Below are positions 26,342-34,579 of a stretch of 37,361 nt of DNA, one piece after another (positions within the stretch are counted from its first letter, which is position 1; every line of letters begins with the position of its first letter). The position numbers and the translations under genes are program-made. The stretch is taken from the NCBI GenBank assembly GCA_025964695.1, contig JAOPYK010000244.1, forward strand, positions 1 to 37,361. The letters are read 5' to 3'. The DNA is from Streptosporangiaceae bacterium. Its GTDB lineage: Bacteria; Actinomycetota; Actinomycetes; Streptosporangiales; Streptosporangiaceae. The notes beneath the pieces were generated by a model that was not told where the DNA came from, searched no databases, and saw nothing but the letters and a program-made list of their open reading frames with translations.

Positions 26342-26898
26342 TGGACCGCGGAACCTACACGGAGTACGAAGGCCGTCCGGCCGTACGCTTCCAACGCACC
26401 TACCCCCACCCGATCGAACGCGTCTGGGCAGCCGTCGCCACACCTGAGGGACTGGCGCACTGGTTTCCCTCGACGGTCGAGATCGAACCACGCGCCGGAG
26501 GAACGGTCACCTTTTCCGGCGATCCGAATCTCGACGCGACGACCGGCACGATCCTGGTGTTCGAGCCGCCCCGGCAGCTCGCCTTCACCTGGTCGGATGA
26601 CGAGCTGCGCTTCGACCTGGAACCGGTCGACGCCCACCACTGCCGGCTCACGCTCACCAACGTCCTCCAAGCACGTGACGCCGCCGCCCGCAACGCGGCT
26701 GGATGGAGCGTCTGCCTCGCCGAGCTGGACAAACACCTGTCCGGGCTCGGGGCGGACGGGCCGCACGCTCCCACCGCCGAGCCGTGGCAGCCCTACTATG
26801 ACGGCTACGTCGCCTCCGGTATGCCGTCCGGCGCCGCCATCCCCGGAGCGTCATCCGCTGCCGCCCCCGCGGGTACCGCCGAGGGCGGCGGGCAATGA
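26341..26898 (+). CDS. AHSA1/SRPBCC-domain protein
   Basis: The 185-aa product is an activator-of-Hsp90-like START-fold protein: RTYPHPIERVWAAVATPEGLAHWF at the N-terminus, IEPRAGGTVTF, then LAFTWSDDELRFDLEP and a C-terminal helix (GWSVCLAELDKHLSG). Such proteins bind hydrophobic ligands. ArsR-AHSA1 gene pairs are common in actinomycetes, and the ligand is generally unknown. The last 40 residues are Ala/Gly/Pro-rich. It is translationally coupled to arsR and convergent with the ureide operon. Confidence 0.88.
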   Translation: MDRGTYTEYEGRPAVRFQRTYPHPIERVWAAVATPEGLAHWFPSTVEIEPRAGGTVTFSGDPNLDATTGTILVFEPPRQLAFTWSDDELRFDLEPVDAHHCRLTLTNVLQARDAAARNAAGWSVCLAELDKHLSGLGADGPHAPTAEPWQPYYDGYVASGMPSGAAIPGASSAAAPAGTAEGGGQ

Positions 26899-26911
26899 AC
26901 CGGTGACCCTA

Positions 26912-26930
26912 TGGCTACCTTCGGTGGCCA
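26912..26930. terminator. Hairpin between convergent AHSA1 and allantoicase genes
   Basis: TGGCTACC-TTC-GGTGGCCA forms an 8-bp stem with one G-U pair and a 3-base loop, in the 42-bp gap between the two stop codons. No U-tract follows, as is common in high-GC actinomycetes. It could serve both strands. Confidence 0.55.
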
Positions 26931-26940
26931 CATGGGAAGC

Positions 26941-28107
26941 TCACCCGGCCTGTCGGTCAGTGCCGGGGCCTGTCAGCATGGCGCTCACGGCGGCCGGGAT
27001 GGTCGCCTCGGTGAGCGGACGGGCGGCCACGACGCGTGCCGCATCAACCTCGTCCATACCGTCCGCGACCAGGCAACTCCGTGCCTGGCCGGGCGGCAGG
27101 GCGTTGAACCACCGCAGGCCGGCGTCGCGGCGGGCGGACGGTTCCGGGGCGCCGAGAACCCGGATCCGGGAGATGCCGCCGTCGGGGAATGCGTCGACCC
27201 GTACGGCGCACACGGCCGTGCTGGGCCGGGCGAGCGGGAACAGATGCCGGGTGTCGGGTTGCAGCCGGGTACGGGGCAGCACCGAGAACCACGTCGGCGA
27301 GTCAAGGCCGGGCACCGCATCACCGTCACAGCCCCACAGCTCGACCTCCGCCGAGGCGTTGTACTTGAAGTGGCTGGTGTCGACCTCGATCTGGCGTACC
27401 CGGCCCACCGCGGCCAAGGCGATGATGACGGCATCGTGGCCGGAGTCGCGGCGCCGGCTCGTCTCCCATCCCTCGCCCATGGTCCGGGCTCGATCGGGGC
27501 GGTTCAGCACCTGGGCGGGCGTGTAGAAGCTGTCGCTGTCGGCGACGACGAGCCCGCCGTGCTCCTGGCCGGCCAGGTCCATGGTCACGCCGTCCCAGTG
27601 CCGGGGATCGGGCACGACCTGGCCGTGCACCCGCAACCGTGCCACACCGCCGTCAGGGTGAATCCACAAGCGGACGTGGGTGAACCGCCGCGGATCCGCT
27701 ACCGCGAACACGTTGTGGCCGTCGCCCTTGAGCCTGCTCTCCGATACGACCTCAATCCACTCCGTACCGTCATCGGCCAGCTCGCCGGGGCTCGGATATC
27801 CCTCGACCCCGCAGGCCTCCACCCGGCAGGCCGGCGGATAGTTGCCAGTGAAGAAGCTGGTGTCCACGTCCACGCCGGTGATGATGCCCGGCGCGCCGAG
27901 CCGGATGATCGCCCAGTCATGGCCGGGTTCGAATCGCCGGCGCCGGGTCTCCCAGCCGTCGACGATCTCCCCACGGTGGTCGTAGCGGCCCGGCATGAAG
28001 CTCGCGTCACCCGGGACGAGCAGATTCTCCTTGAGGCCGAAGGACTCGTCGCTGGCCGCGAGAACGCTGCCGCCCAGCCATCGGGAGGCCAGGTCGATCG
28101 TGTTCAT
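26941..28107 (-). CDS. alc: Allantoicase
   Basis: The 388-aa product has the two tandem jelly-roll repeats of allantoicase. Each repeat has a GWETxRRR block (DGWETRRRRFEPGHDWAIIRLG and its second copy EGWETSRRRDSGHDAVIIAL) and a DTSxFxxN block. It starts MNTIDLASRWLGG, as family members do. It hydrolyses allantoate to ureidoglycolate and urea. After the second repeat there is a roughly 50-residue tail (RWFNALPPGQARSCLV onward) that resembles the start of OHCU decarboxylases. The ATG overlaps the racemase stop by four bases. It is the last gene of the operon, followed by a hairpin. Confidence 0.93.
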   Translation of the reverse strand: MNTIDLASRWLGGSVLAASDESFGLKENLLVPGDASFMPGRYDHRGEIVDGWETRRRRFEPGHDWAIIRLGAPGIITGVDVDTSFFTGNYPPACRVEACGVEGYPSPGELADDGTEWIEVVSESRLKGDGHNVFAVADPRRFTHVRLWIHPDGGVARLRVHGQVVPDPRHWDGVTMDLAGQEHGGLVVADSDSFYTPAQVLNRPDRARTMGEGWETSRRRDSGHDAVIIALAAVGRVRQIEVDTSHFKYNASAEVELWGCDGDAVPGLDSPTWFSVLPRTRLQPDTRHLFPLARPSTAVCAVRVDAFPDGGISRIRVLGAPEPSARRDAGLRWFNALPPGQARSCLVADGMDEVDAARVVAARPLTEATIPAAVSAMLTGPGTDRQAG

Positions 28108-28847
28108 CGAGCCACCTGGCTTGCCCGCGCCGACAGCGGCCAGCCGCTGATCTTCTTCGGCTCGGGCGGCGCGTAGGTGCACACCTTGCTGGTGCGCAGC
28201 CCGAGGCCGACCACGGCCTCGGCCAGCCGTACCCCGGCGGCGACACCGTCGACCACGGGCACCCCGAGCCGGCTCGTGATCGCATCGTCCAGTCCCGCCA
28301 TGCCGCCGCAGCCCAGGCAGATCACCTCGGCGTGGTCGTCCCGTACCGCACGCTCGGCCTCGGCGACGATCGCCGCCGTCGCGGCCTCCGGGTCGTGGTC
28401 GACCTCCGAGGTGGACAGCCCGCACGAGCGCACCGACGCGCAGCGGTCGGACAGCCCGGCCAGCAGCAGCCGGTCCTGGATGGCGCCGACCGAGCGCTGC
28501 AACGTGGTCACCACCGAGTAGCTGCGCCCGATCATCTGTGCGACGTGCGCCGAGCTTTCCGCGATGTCCATCACGGGCACCTCCACGATCTCCTGTACGC
28601 CCTCGCGCCCGTGCTCGCCGAACCCGGCCAGCACGACCGCGTCGTAGTGCTCCTCGACCGCCAGGATGCGATCCATGACCGCCACGGCCGAGAGATAGCT
28701 CTCCATGTTGGAGTCGATCGCCTCGGCACCGATGAACGGCTGCACAGCGAGGATCTCGGTCCCCGGGGTCGCCGCTCGGCGCGCCGTGCGCGCGATGGTG
28801 TCCGTCATCGACCACGAGGTGTTGGGGTTGACCACGAGAATCTTCAT
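28104..28847 (-). CDS. Allantoin/hydantoin racemase (Asp/Glu racemase superfamily)
   Basis: The 247-aa product begins MKILVVNPNTSWSMT, the standard start of HyuA/HpxA-type racemases. It carries the second catalytic cysteine in ICLGCGGM (Cys180). The first catalytic cysteine, expected in the pattern ACFGDPG, is replaced: the sequence is LAGFGEHG with Gly75. It would supply the S-allantoin used by allantoinase, if active. GGAG precedes ATG 28847, which lies 13 bp after allB. Because one of the two Cys is missing, it might racemise poorly or do a different reaction. Confidence 0.82.
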   Translation of the reverse strand: MKILVVNPNTSWSMTDTIARTARRAATPGTEILAVQPFIGAEAIDSNMESYLSAVAVMDRILAVEEHYDAVVLAGFGEHGREGVQEIVEVPVMDIAESSAHVAQMIGRSYSVVTTLQRSVGAIQDRLLLAGLSDRCASVRSCGLSTSEVDHDPEAATAAIVAEAERAVRDDHAEVICLGCGGMAGLDDAITSRLGVPVVDGVAAGVRLAEAVVGLGLRTSKVCTYAPPEPKKISGWPLSARASQVAR

Positions 28848-28860
28848 GCCACATCTCCGT

Positions 28861-30189
28861 TCATGGGCGGCCTATTAGCATGCCGGCCGGATGTCGAGGG
28901 TCGACGTCCCGTCCGCGCAGCCACGTGCGGCGGACCACCCCCTGCAGCGTGCGACCGGCGTACGGGGTGATCGGCTGCCTGTGGTGCAGGGTCTCCGCAC
29001 GCACGACGAACCGCTCGTCCGGGGCGAACACGCACAGGTCGGCGTCGTGACCGGCGGCGATGCGCCCCTTCGCGGGCAGGCCGGCGAGGAGCGCCGGACG
29101 TTCACTCATCCAGCGGACGAGGTCGGTGAGGCCGAAGTCGCGGCGCCGTGCCTCGGTCCACACGACGGGCAGCCCGAGCTGCAGTGAGGAGATGCCGCCC
29201 CACGCCGCGCCGAAATCGCCGGTGTCGCGGTGCTTGAGCTCGGTCGGGCATGGGGAATGGTCGGAGACGACCAGGTCGAGCGTGCCCGTGGCCAGTCCGT
29301 CCCACAGCAGATCCTGGTTGGCGGAGTCGCGGATCGGCGGGCAGCAGGCGAATTCCGTCGCCCCGTCGGGAATCCGCTCCGCGGCCAGCGTCAGGTAGTG
29401 CGGGCAGGTCTCGGCGGTGACGCGCACGCCGTCCCGCCGCGCGGCGGCGATCAGCGGCAGCGCATCGCCGCTGGACAGGTGCACGATGTGCACGCGCGCG
29501 CCGGTCACCTGGGCGGCTTCCAGCACCGCGGCGACGGCGGTGTCCTCCGACCGGGACGGTCTCGAGGCCAGGAAACCCGCATAGCTTCGTCCGGTGGCGG
29601 CGGGCGCGACCGCCAGCTCGGCTTCGCTCTCCGCATGCACGAGCAGGACGGCGTCCAGCTCGCAGAGCACCCGCATCGCCTCGGTGAGTCCGGCAGGCGA
29701 CAGCGGCGGGAAGTCCGGCGAGCCCGAGTCGGCCAGGAAGCACTTGAAGCCCAGCACCCCGGACCGGTGCAGGGCGGCCAGCTCCCCCAGGTTGCCGGGG
29801 ACCGCGCCGCCCCAGAATCCGACGTCGACGTGACACCGCCCGGCCGCGGCCGCACGCTTGAGGTTCAGCGCCCGGGTGTCCACCGTGGTCGGCACGCTGT
29901 CCAGCGGCATGTCGACGAGCGTGGTGATGCCCCCGGCCGCGGCGGCGCGGGTGGCGCTGGCGAATCCCTCCCACTCGGCGTGGCCGGGTTCGTTGACGTG
30001 CACGTGGGAGTCCACGAGCCCCGGGAGCAGGACCACGTCCTCGCCGAGCTCGACCACTTCCGCCGCCGGGACGGACTCATCGACCGCCGCGACGTCGGCG
30101 ATCCGGCCGTCGCGGATCAGCACGGACGCCGCGCCCTCGCCGCGCGCGGTCACCGCACGGCGCGCGCGGATGAGCAGGTCCACGGTCAT
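28861..30189 (-). CDS. allB: Allantoinase
   Basis: The 442-aa product is a cyclic amidohydrolase with all binuclear metal ligands: HVH in DSHVHVNEPGH, the carboxylated lysine in GFKCFLADSG, His in VHAESE, His in HIVHLSSG and Asp in VSDHSPCP. The DSHVHVNEPG and SDHSPCPTELK pieces match allantoinases rather than dihydropyrimidinases. It opens the allantoin ring to allantoate. ATG 30189 overlaps the stop of the LOG gene by four bases. Because it is bracketed by racemase and allantoicase, the ureide assignment is firm. Confidence 0.95.
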   Translation of the reverse strand: MTVDLLIRARRAVTARGEGAASVLIRDGRIADVAAVDESVPAAEVVELGEDVVLLPGLVDSHVHVNEPGHAEWEGFASATRAAAAGGITTLVDMPLDSVPTTVDTRALNLKRAAAAGRCHVDVGFWGGAVPGNLGELAALHRSGVLGFKCFLADSGSPDFPPLSPAGLTEAMRVLCELDAVLLVHAESEAELAVAPAATGRSYAGFLASRPSRSEDTAVAAVLEAAQVTGARVHIVHLSSGDALPLIAAARRDGVRVTAETCPHYLTLAAERIPDGATEFACCPPIRDSANQDLLWDGLATGTLDLVVSDHSPCPTELKHRDTGDFGAAWGGISSLQLGLPVVWTEARRRDFGLTDLVRWMSERPALLAGLPAKGRIAAGHDADLCVFAPDERFVVRAETLHHRQPITPYAGRTLQGVVRRTWLRGRDVDPRHPAGMLIGRP

Positions 30190-30773
30190 CCCCTGGGACG
30201 GCCGGTCCGCGCCGGGGCGGAGTCAAGCAGCTCTTCCAGAACCCGCAGCGTCTGCTCGACGTCGCCGGCCGGGTGAACCAGGCCGAGGTCGGCCGGGCCG
30301 ATGACCAATTCGGCGGTGAACACCTCCAGCAGCCGCGGCCAGTGCGCGCCGAGCAGGATCAGGTGTGCCGCATCGGCTTCGGTCTGCAGGGCCGACCAGA
30401 TGACCGCCGCCTCGGTCAGCGTCCCGACGCCGCCGGCCAGCGCGATGACCGCGTCACAGGCCAGCAGCTCGCGCAGGCGTTCGGAGTAGTCGGCCGCCCA
30501 GCGCAGCTCGCCGCACCATCGGCTCGGGGTCAGCTCGTTCCATTCCCGCATCGGCAGCCCGATGACCGGCCCGCCCGACTCGTGGGCTCCCCGCGCCGCG
30601 GCCTCCATCAGGCCGCCGTATCCGCCGGTCATCACCCGCCAGCCCCTGGCGCCCAGTGCCGACCCGAGCTCGTACGCCTCGTCCCACCGCGCATCGGGTC
30701 TCTCGATGCGCGCGGAGCCGATCACCCCGATCAGCGGTGCCGCCGTCTCATCCCGCGACGAGCTGATAGCCAC
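30186..30773 (-). CDS. LOG-family (SLOG/TIGR00725-like) nucleotide-binding protein
   Basis: The 195-aa product starts at GTG 30773 with AAGGGGG just upstream. It has a Rossmann-type start (PLIGVIGSARIERP), the GGYGGLMEAAARGA block and AGGVGTLTEAAVIW, which corresponds to the PGGxGTxxE catalytic motif of LOG phosphoribohydrolases but with Ala for Pro. LOG enzymes cleave nucleoside 5'-monophosphates to base and ribose 5-phosphate; related SLOG proteins bind nucleotides. The start overlaps the phosphoesterase 3' end by 26 bp. Placing it in a ureide/sugar kinase operon suggests cleavage of an N-glycosidic bond (inference). Confidence 0.82.
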   Translation of the reverse strand: MAISSSRDETAAPLIGVIGSARIERPDARWDEAYELGSALGARGWRVMTGGYGGLMEAAARGAHESGGPVIGLPMREWNELTPSRWCGELRWAADYSERLRELLACDAVIALAGGVGTLTEAAVIWSALQTEADAAHLILLGAHWPRLLEVFTAELVIGPADLGLVHPAGDVEQTLRVLEELLDSAPARTGRPRG

Positions 30774-31707
30774 GCACCCCCTTCTTGGCGGAGAGGGTGA
30801 CCAGCGCACCGCGCAGGACTCCCTCGGAGTACTCGCTGCCCGGATTGATCGACTTGGACCTGCCGATCCTGGCCTCACCCCGCGACTCGTGGATGTGGCC
30901 GTGCAGCCCGAGCAGCGGCTGGTAGGTGCGCATCGCATCGCGTACGGCCACCGAGCCGACTCCGGTGATCACCGGGCTGCCGGACTTGAGGATCGGCCGG
31001 AACTCCGCGTCCAGCGCCATGGCCTGGTCGATCGGCGTGTCCTTCGGCGGGACATGCAGATTGAAGATCGCGCGGGATAGGTCGGGGACCTTCGCCGCCT
31101 CCCTGTCGATGCGGGCCGAGAGTTGATCCTCCGGGAGTTCGCGCGGGGAGTCCCATGGGGTCGGGTTGGAGTAGCCGACCGAGATCATGGTGAAGCCGCC
31201 GGGCAGCTCCACCAGCCTGCCTTCGGGATTGATCAGCATGTCCGAGGAGCCGAGCAGCTCGTCGACAAACAGCGGATCGTCGTTGCCCGGAGCCAGCAGG
31301 CAGGTGATGCCGGTGCCGTCGAGGCGTTCCTCGGCAAGCGACATCCACTGCGCCAGCGTCTGGTGCATGTGCTTGCGGAAGGTCTCCTCGACGAGTTCCG
31401 GATGCTCCCTGAATTCGGCGATCTCATCGGGGGTGGTGTCGTAGGCGTAGAAGCCGGCATCGGCGATCTGCTTGCGCAGCGCGGCCAGTCCGTCGGCTGT
31501 CACGACGCGGTCCCGTCCGAACAGGTGGGTGGTGTATCGCCCACCCGCACTCTCGACGACCGGCACGAGCATCTTGCCGGTGATGTCTCCGCCCATCAGC
31601 AGCACGTTGGCGCCGTAGAATTTGCCCGCGTTGACGAACTTGCGGAAGCAACGGTCGGAGCCATGAATGTCGGTGGCAAAGAAGATCTTGATGTCATGGC
31701 CGCGCAT
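30748..31707 (-). CDS. Calcineurin-like metallophosphoesterase, operon member
   Basis: The 319-aa product has the full set of phosphoesterase motifs: FFATDIHGSDRCFRKF, LLMGGDITGKM, LAPGNDDPLFVDEL, FNLHVPP and LHGHIHESRG. A long insertion (about residues 55-130) separates the second and third blocks. It ends INPGSEYSEGVLRGALVTL. ATG 31707 is chosen with GGAGG eight bases upstream; TTG 31722 is not needed. It overlaps the nucleotidyltransferase-fold gene by 14 bp and the LOG gene by 26 bp. The substrate is unknown; a phosphorylated sugar or nucleotide intermediate is suggested by the operon (inference). Confidence 0.88.
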   Translation of the reverse strand: MRGHDIKIFFATDIHGSDRCFRKFVNAGKFYGANVLLMGGDITGKMLVPVVESAGGRYTTHLFGRDRVVTADGLAALRKQIADAGFYAYDTTPDEIAEFREHPELVEETFRKHMHQTLAQWMSLAEERLDGTGITCLLAPGNDDPLFVDELLGSSDMLINPEGRLVELPGGFTMISVGYSNPTPWDSPRELPEDQLSARIDREAAKVPDLSRAIFNLHVPPKDTPIDQAMALDAEFRPILKSGSPVITGVGSVAVRDAMRTYQPLLGLHGHIHESRGEARIGRSKSINPGSEYSEGVLRGALVTLSAKKGVRGYQLVAG

Positions 31708-32479
31708 CGATCGGCCCTCCAATCTCGTCGGGCAGCTCGTACCAGGGCACCCGCCGGCCCACTGTCTTCCGCGCCCGCCACTTCAGCGACTTGGGAGCGG
31801 CGGCCAGCGCCTCGCGGACCTCGATGGCGCGGGCGGTCACGACCTCGGCCTCGGCCGCGTCCAGCAGCTCGGCGGCGAAGTCCGGGATCCGGGCGAGGTT
31901 GTCGGTGAAGGTGGTGTACCAGCCCCAGTCGCCGCTCGTGACCGCGATCAGCCGGTCGGAGCTGACATGGTCGTCCACGCCCGGCGCGTCCGGCGGCTCG
32001 ACCTCGTGCGTGAGCAGGATGGTGAGGGCGTCGGTCAGGTCCTTGCGGTTGATCTGGACCACCTGCAGCTTGGTGAGCAGCAGGTCGGCGGGGGCCAGGG
32101 TCACCGGGTGGCGGTCCAGCCGGTCGCTGAGGTCCATGCCGTGGCACATCTGGAACCCGCCGACGAACACGTCGAGGCCGCGGCCGTTGGGCTGGTCCGC
32201 GAACAGCATCCGCTTGTCGCCGCGCATGTTGTTGAAACGGACGTTGGGCGTGTAGCCGAGCTCCACCATCGCGGCCTTGAAACCCTTGCCCTGTCTGGGG
32301 TTGATCACCAGGTCGATGTCGCCGTACGTGCGGCGCAGCGCGGCGGGGATCTCGCGGTGTCGGTGCCCGGCCACCGCGAGGCCGCCGATCAGCCGGACGT
32401 CCAGGCCGCGTTCGCCGAGTGCTGAGGTCAGCCGGCTCGCCTCGCGCTCGATGTCGGCGAGGGGTATGACGACGGTCAT
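31694..32479 (-). CDS. Nucleotidyltransferase-fold protein, operon member
   Basis: The 261-aa product has the minimal pol-beta-type NTase core: LIGGLAVAGHRH (residues about 30-41), then RTYGDIDLVI, in which Asp-x-Asp would bind metal. This is followed by a helical C-terminal part. The pattern resembles stand-alone NTases of the AbiEii/LinB type that carry their substrate gene-by-gene; no antitoxin partner is here. It overlaps the PfkB-SIS stop by four bases and the phosphoesterase start by 14. I do not recognise a specific function; an NTase next to a phosphoesterase could make and remove a nucleotidyl group. Confidence 0.75.
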   Translation of the reverse strand: MTVVIPLADIEREASRLTSALGERGLDVRLIGGLAVAGHRHREIPAALRRTYGDIDLVINPRQGKGFKAAMVELGYTPNVRFNNMRGDKRMLFADQPNGRGLDVFVGGFQMCHGMDLSDRLDRHPVTLAPADLLLTKLQVVQINRKDLTDALTILLTHEVEPPDAPGVDDHVSSDRLIAVTSGDWGWYTTFTDNLARIPDFAAELLDAAEAEVVTARAIEVREALAAAPKSLKWRARKTVGRRVPWYELPDEIGGPIDARP

Positions 32480-34527
32480 GCCGGCTCTCCGATCACCAGG
32501 CGGTGGATCGTGTCGTAGTGCTCGGTCCTGGCCGCCTCGCTGGGGAAGTTGTAGCTCTTCTTGCCGAGTACCTCGGCGAGGTGGAAGCCGATCAGGCTGA
32601 GCGGCAGGGCGGCCAGCAGCGGCGAGAACTCCTCGGTCAGTCCCGGGGCCAGCGGCAGATGCAGTGCCGGCAGGCCGGGCTCCACATCGCTGACGACGAT
32701 CGGGCGGGCCGCGATGAAGTCGAGCTCGCTGAGGATCTCACCCGCCCGGTCGAAACTGGCCCCGGACGGCGCGACCAGCACCACGGGCGTGCCGGCGGAG
32801 CTGACGAAGTACTCCTCGTGCGCCCACTCCTCGATGTTGGTGCTCACGCCGAGCAGCTGCGGGCCCTCGAAGAGCTTGGCCGCGCCGAAGTTCGCCGATG
32901 CCTCGTTGGGGCCGCCGCCGAGGAAGGTGATCCAGGGCTCTCCCGCCAGGGACCGTGCCGCCTTCTCGGCCGGCCCCGCGGCGGCGGCAAGGGTCTGCTC
33001 GGCCAGCGCGGGCACCGTGCCCAGTGCCGTACGGGCCGCATCGACGTCCCGCCCCCTGGCCACCGCCCAGCGCAGCGCGAGGTCGGTCAGGGTCGTGACC
33101 AGGGCGAGGTAGGTGCTGGTCCCGGGCGAGAATCCCAGGGTCGGCACGTCGATCGGGAGCACCAGGTCGGCGGCCTGGGCCAGTGCCCCGCTCTCGTTGT
33201 TGGTCAGGGCGATGGACAGGGCCCCGAACCGGGTGGCCTGCACCGCCGCCTCGGTGGTGCGCCCCACCCTGCCGGAGAACGACACGCACAGCACGGCGCT
33301 CCGCGGCGGAAGGTAGCGCACCTGGTAGCGGGCGAGGTCCAGTGCGTGCACCGCTCGGGCGCGGACGCCGGCATGCCGCTGGAAGGCCAGCGCGGTCGCC
33401 TGACCGGCGAAGTACGAGTCACCGCAGCCGACCAGGAACAGGTTCTCGATGCCCTGGTCGGTCAGGGCGTCGGCGATGCGTCGCACATGGCCGCCGGCGT
33501 CGGTCAGATGATCGGCGATCACCTCGGGGATCATCGCGATCTCACGGCGCATCACGTCGATCTCGTACGGGGCGTCGGTCTCGGCCGGTCCGGGCGCCGG
33601 GCCGGCCAGCGCGGCGAACCGTTTCCCGGCGGTGACCGGGTCGAGCCGTGCGAGGGTCAGCGAACCGAAGCCCTCGACGGCCCATGCCGCGGTCGCCGCG
33701 CCGCGCCGTACGGCGTCGGGCAGCGACAGACCGGCACCCAGTGCGGCGGCCAGCGCCCCGCAGAAGGTGTCGCCGGCCCCGGTGGTGTCCGCGACATCCG
33801 TCGGATAGGCCGGAACGCGCTCGGCGGGCCGGTCGCCGGCGTCGATCAGGGCACCGTCCGCGCCGAGTTTGACCACCACTGCGGGCACGCCGCGCTCACG
33901 CAGCGCCGCGGCGGCCCGCCCCGGATCGTCGTAGCCGACCAGCTCTGCGAGTTCCTCCCTGCTAGGTACGAAGACGTCCGCGCGCCGCGCCAGTTCGAGG
34001 ACGCCGTCCGCATCACCGCGCCAGTCCTCGTGCGTGTCCACCGTGATCAGGGCATCCGGTGCCTGCCCGCGGACGTGCCGGACGATGGCCGTGGCCGCGG
34101 ACAGCGGCATCGCCGCGACGTGCACCACCGGCGCGGCGTCCGCCCGCAACCACTCGCCCGGGAGGTCCTCCGGTCGTACGGCCACCTCACGAGACCTTTC
34201 CGGCGGGGTGCGGTAGAGCCACCGCCGCCGGCCGTCCTCCTCGTAGATCACCCAGTTCCGGACCGTGGGGCCGTCGATCCCGCGGACCCCCGCGGTGTCT
34301 ATCTCGAGCCGGTCAAGGGTTTCCAGCACTTCGGGCGGGAGGTCGTCGCCGCAGCGGGTGACCACGGCGACTGCGGAGTTCCACAGTCGTGCCGCCATCG
34401 CCGCGTACACCGCGTTACCGCCAGGGCAGCCCATCCGCACCGTGCCGTCGGCTCGTACGACATCGTCGATCGTCAGGTTGCCGATCACGATTACGGGCCT
34501 GACGTGCGCGGTATCGGTCGGTTTCAT
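32476..34527 (-). CDS. Fused PfkB-family sugar kinase and SIS-domain isomerase/deglycase
   Basis: The 683-aa product joins two enzymes. Residues about 10-310 are a ribokinase/PfkB kinase with the sugar-binding block CPGGNAVYAA (34-43) and the anion-hole/catalytic signature DTTGAGDTF (247-255, Asp253 as base). After a short linker, residues about 330-683 hold two SIS domains: VGCGDSYFAGQATAL and SVSFSGRVGRTTE-type (VSFSGRVGRTTEAA) in the first, and FLGGGPNEASANFGAAKL with NIEEWAHEEYF in the second, as in GlmS/AgaS/FrlB proteins. The pair recalls FrlD kinase plus FrlB deglycase of fructosamine catabolism, here as a single chain. ATG 34527 lies 52 bp after the permease gene. Substrate unknown. 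Confidence 0.88.
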   Translation of the reverse strand: MKPTDTAHVRPVIVIGNLTIDDVVRADGTVRMGCPGGNAVYAAMAARLWNSAVAVVTRCGDDLPPEVLETLDRLEIDTAGVRGIDGPTVRNWVIYEEDGRRRWLYRTPPERSREVAVRPEDLPGEWLRADAAPVVHVAAMPLSAATAIVRHVRGQAPDALITVDTHEDWRGDADGVLELARRADVFVPSREELAELVGYDDPGRAAAALRERGVPAVVVKLGADGALIDAGDRPAERVPAYPTDVADTTGAGDTFCGALAAALGAGLSLPDAVRRGAATAAWAVEGFGSLTLARLDPVTAGKRFAALAGPAPGPAETDAPYEIDVMRREIAMIPEVIADHLTDAGGHVRRIADALTDQGIENLFLVGCGDSYFAGQATALAFQRHAGVRARAVHALDLARYQVRYLPPRSAVLCVSFSGRVGRTTEAAVQATRFGALSIALTNNESGALAQAADLVLPIDVPTLGFSPGTSTYLALVTTLTDLALRWAVARGRDVDAARTALGTVPALAEQTLAAAAGPAEKAARSLAGEPWITFLGGGPNEASANFGAAKLFEGPQLLGVSTNIEEWAHEEYFVSSAGTPVVLVAPSGASFDRAGEILSELDFIAARPIVVSDVEPGLPALHLPLAPGLTEEFSPLLAALPLSLIGFHLAEVLGKKSYNFPSEAARTEHYDTIHRLVIGEPA

Positions 34528-34579
34528 CGGGGCGGCTCCTCCGCGTCCTCGGGCGAATGGTTGTCGATGGTTCTCCCGA

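Noticed and set aside
31694-32479. AbiEii-type toxin-antitoxin interpretation of the nucleotidyltransferase-fold gene
   Set aside because: No AbiEi-like antitoxin is adjacent, and the gene is embedded in a metabolic operon with overlapping starts and stops.
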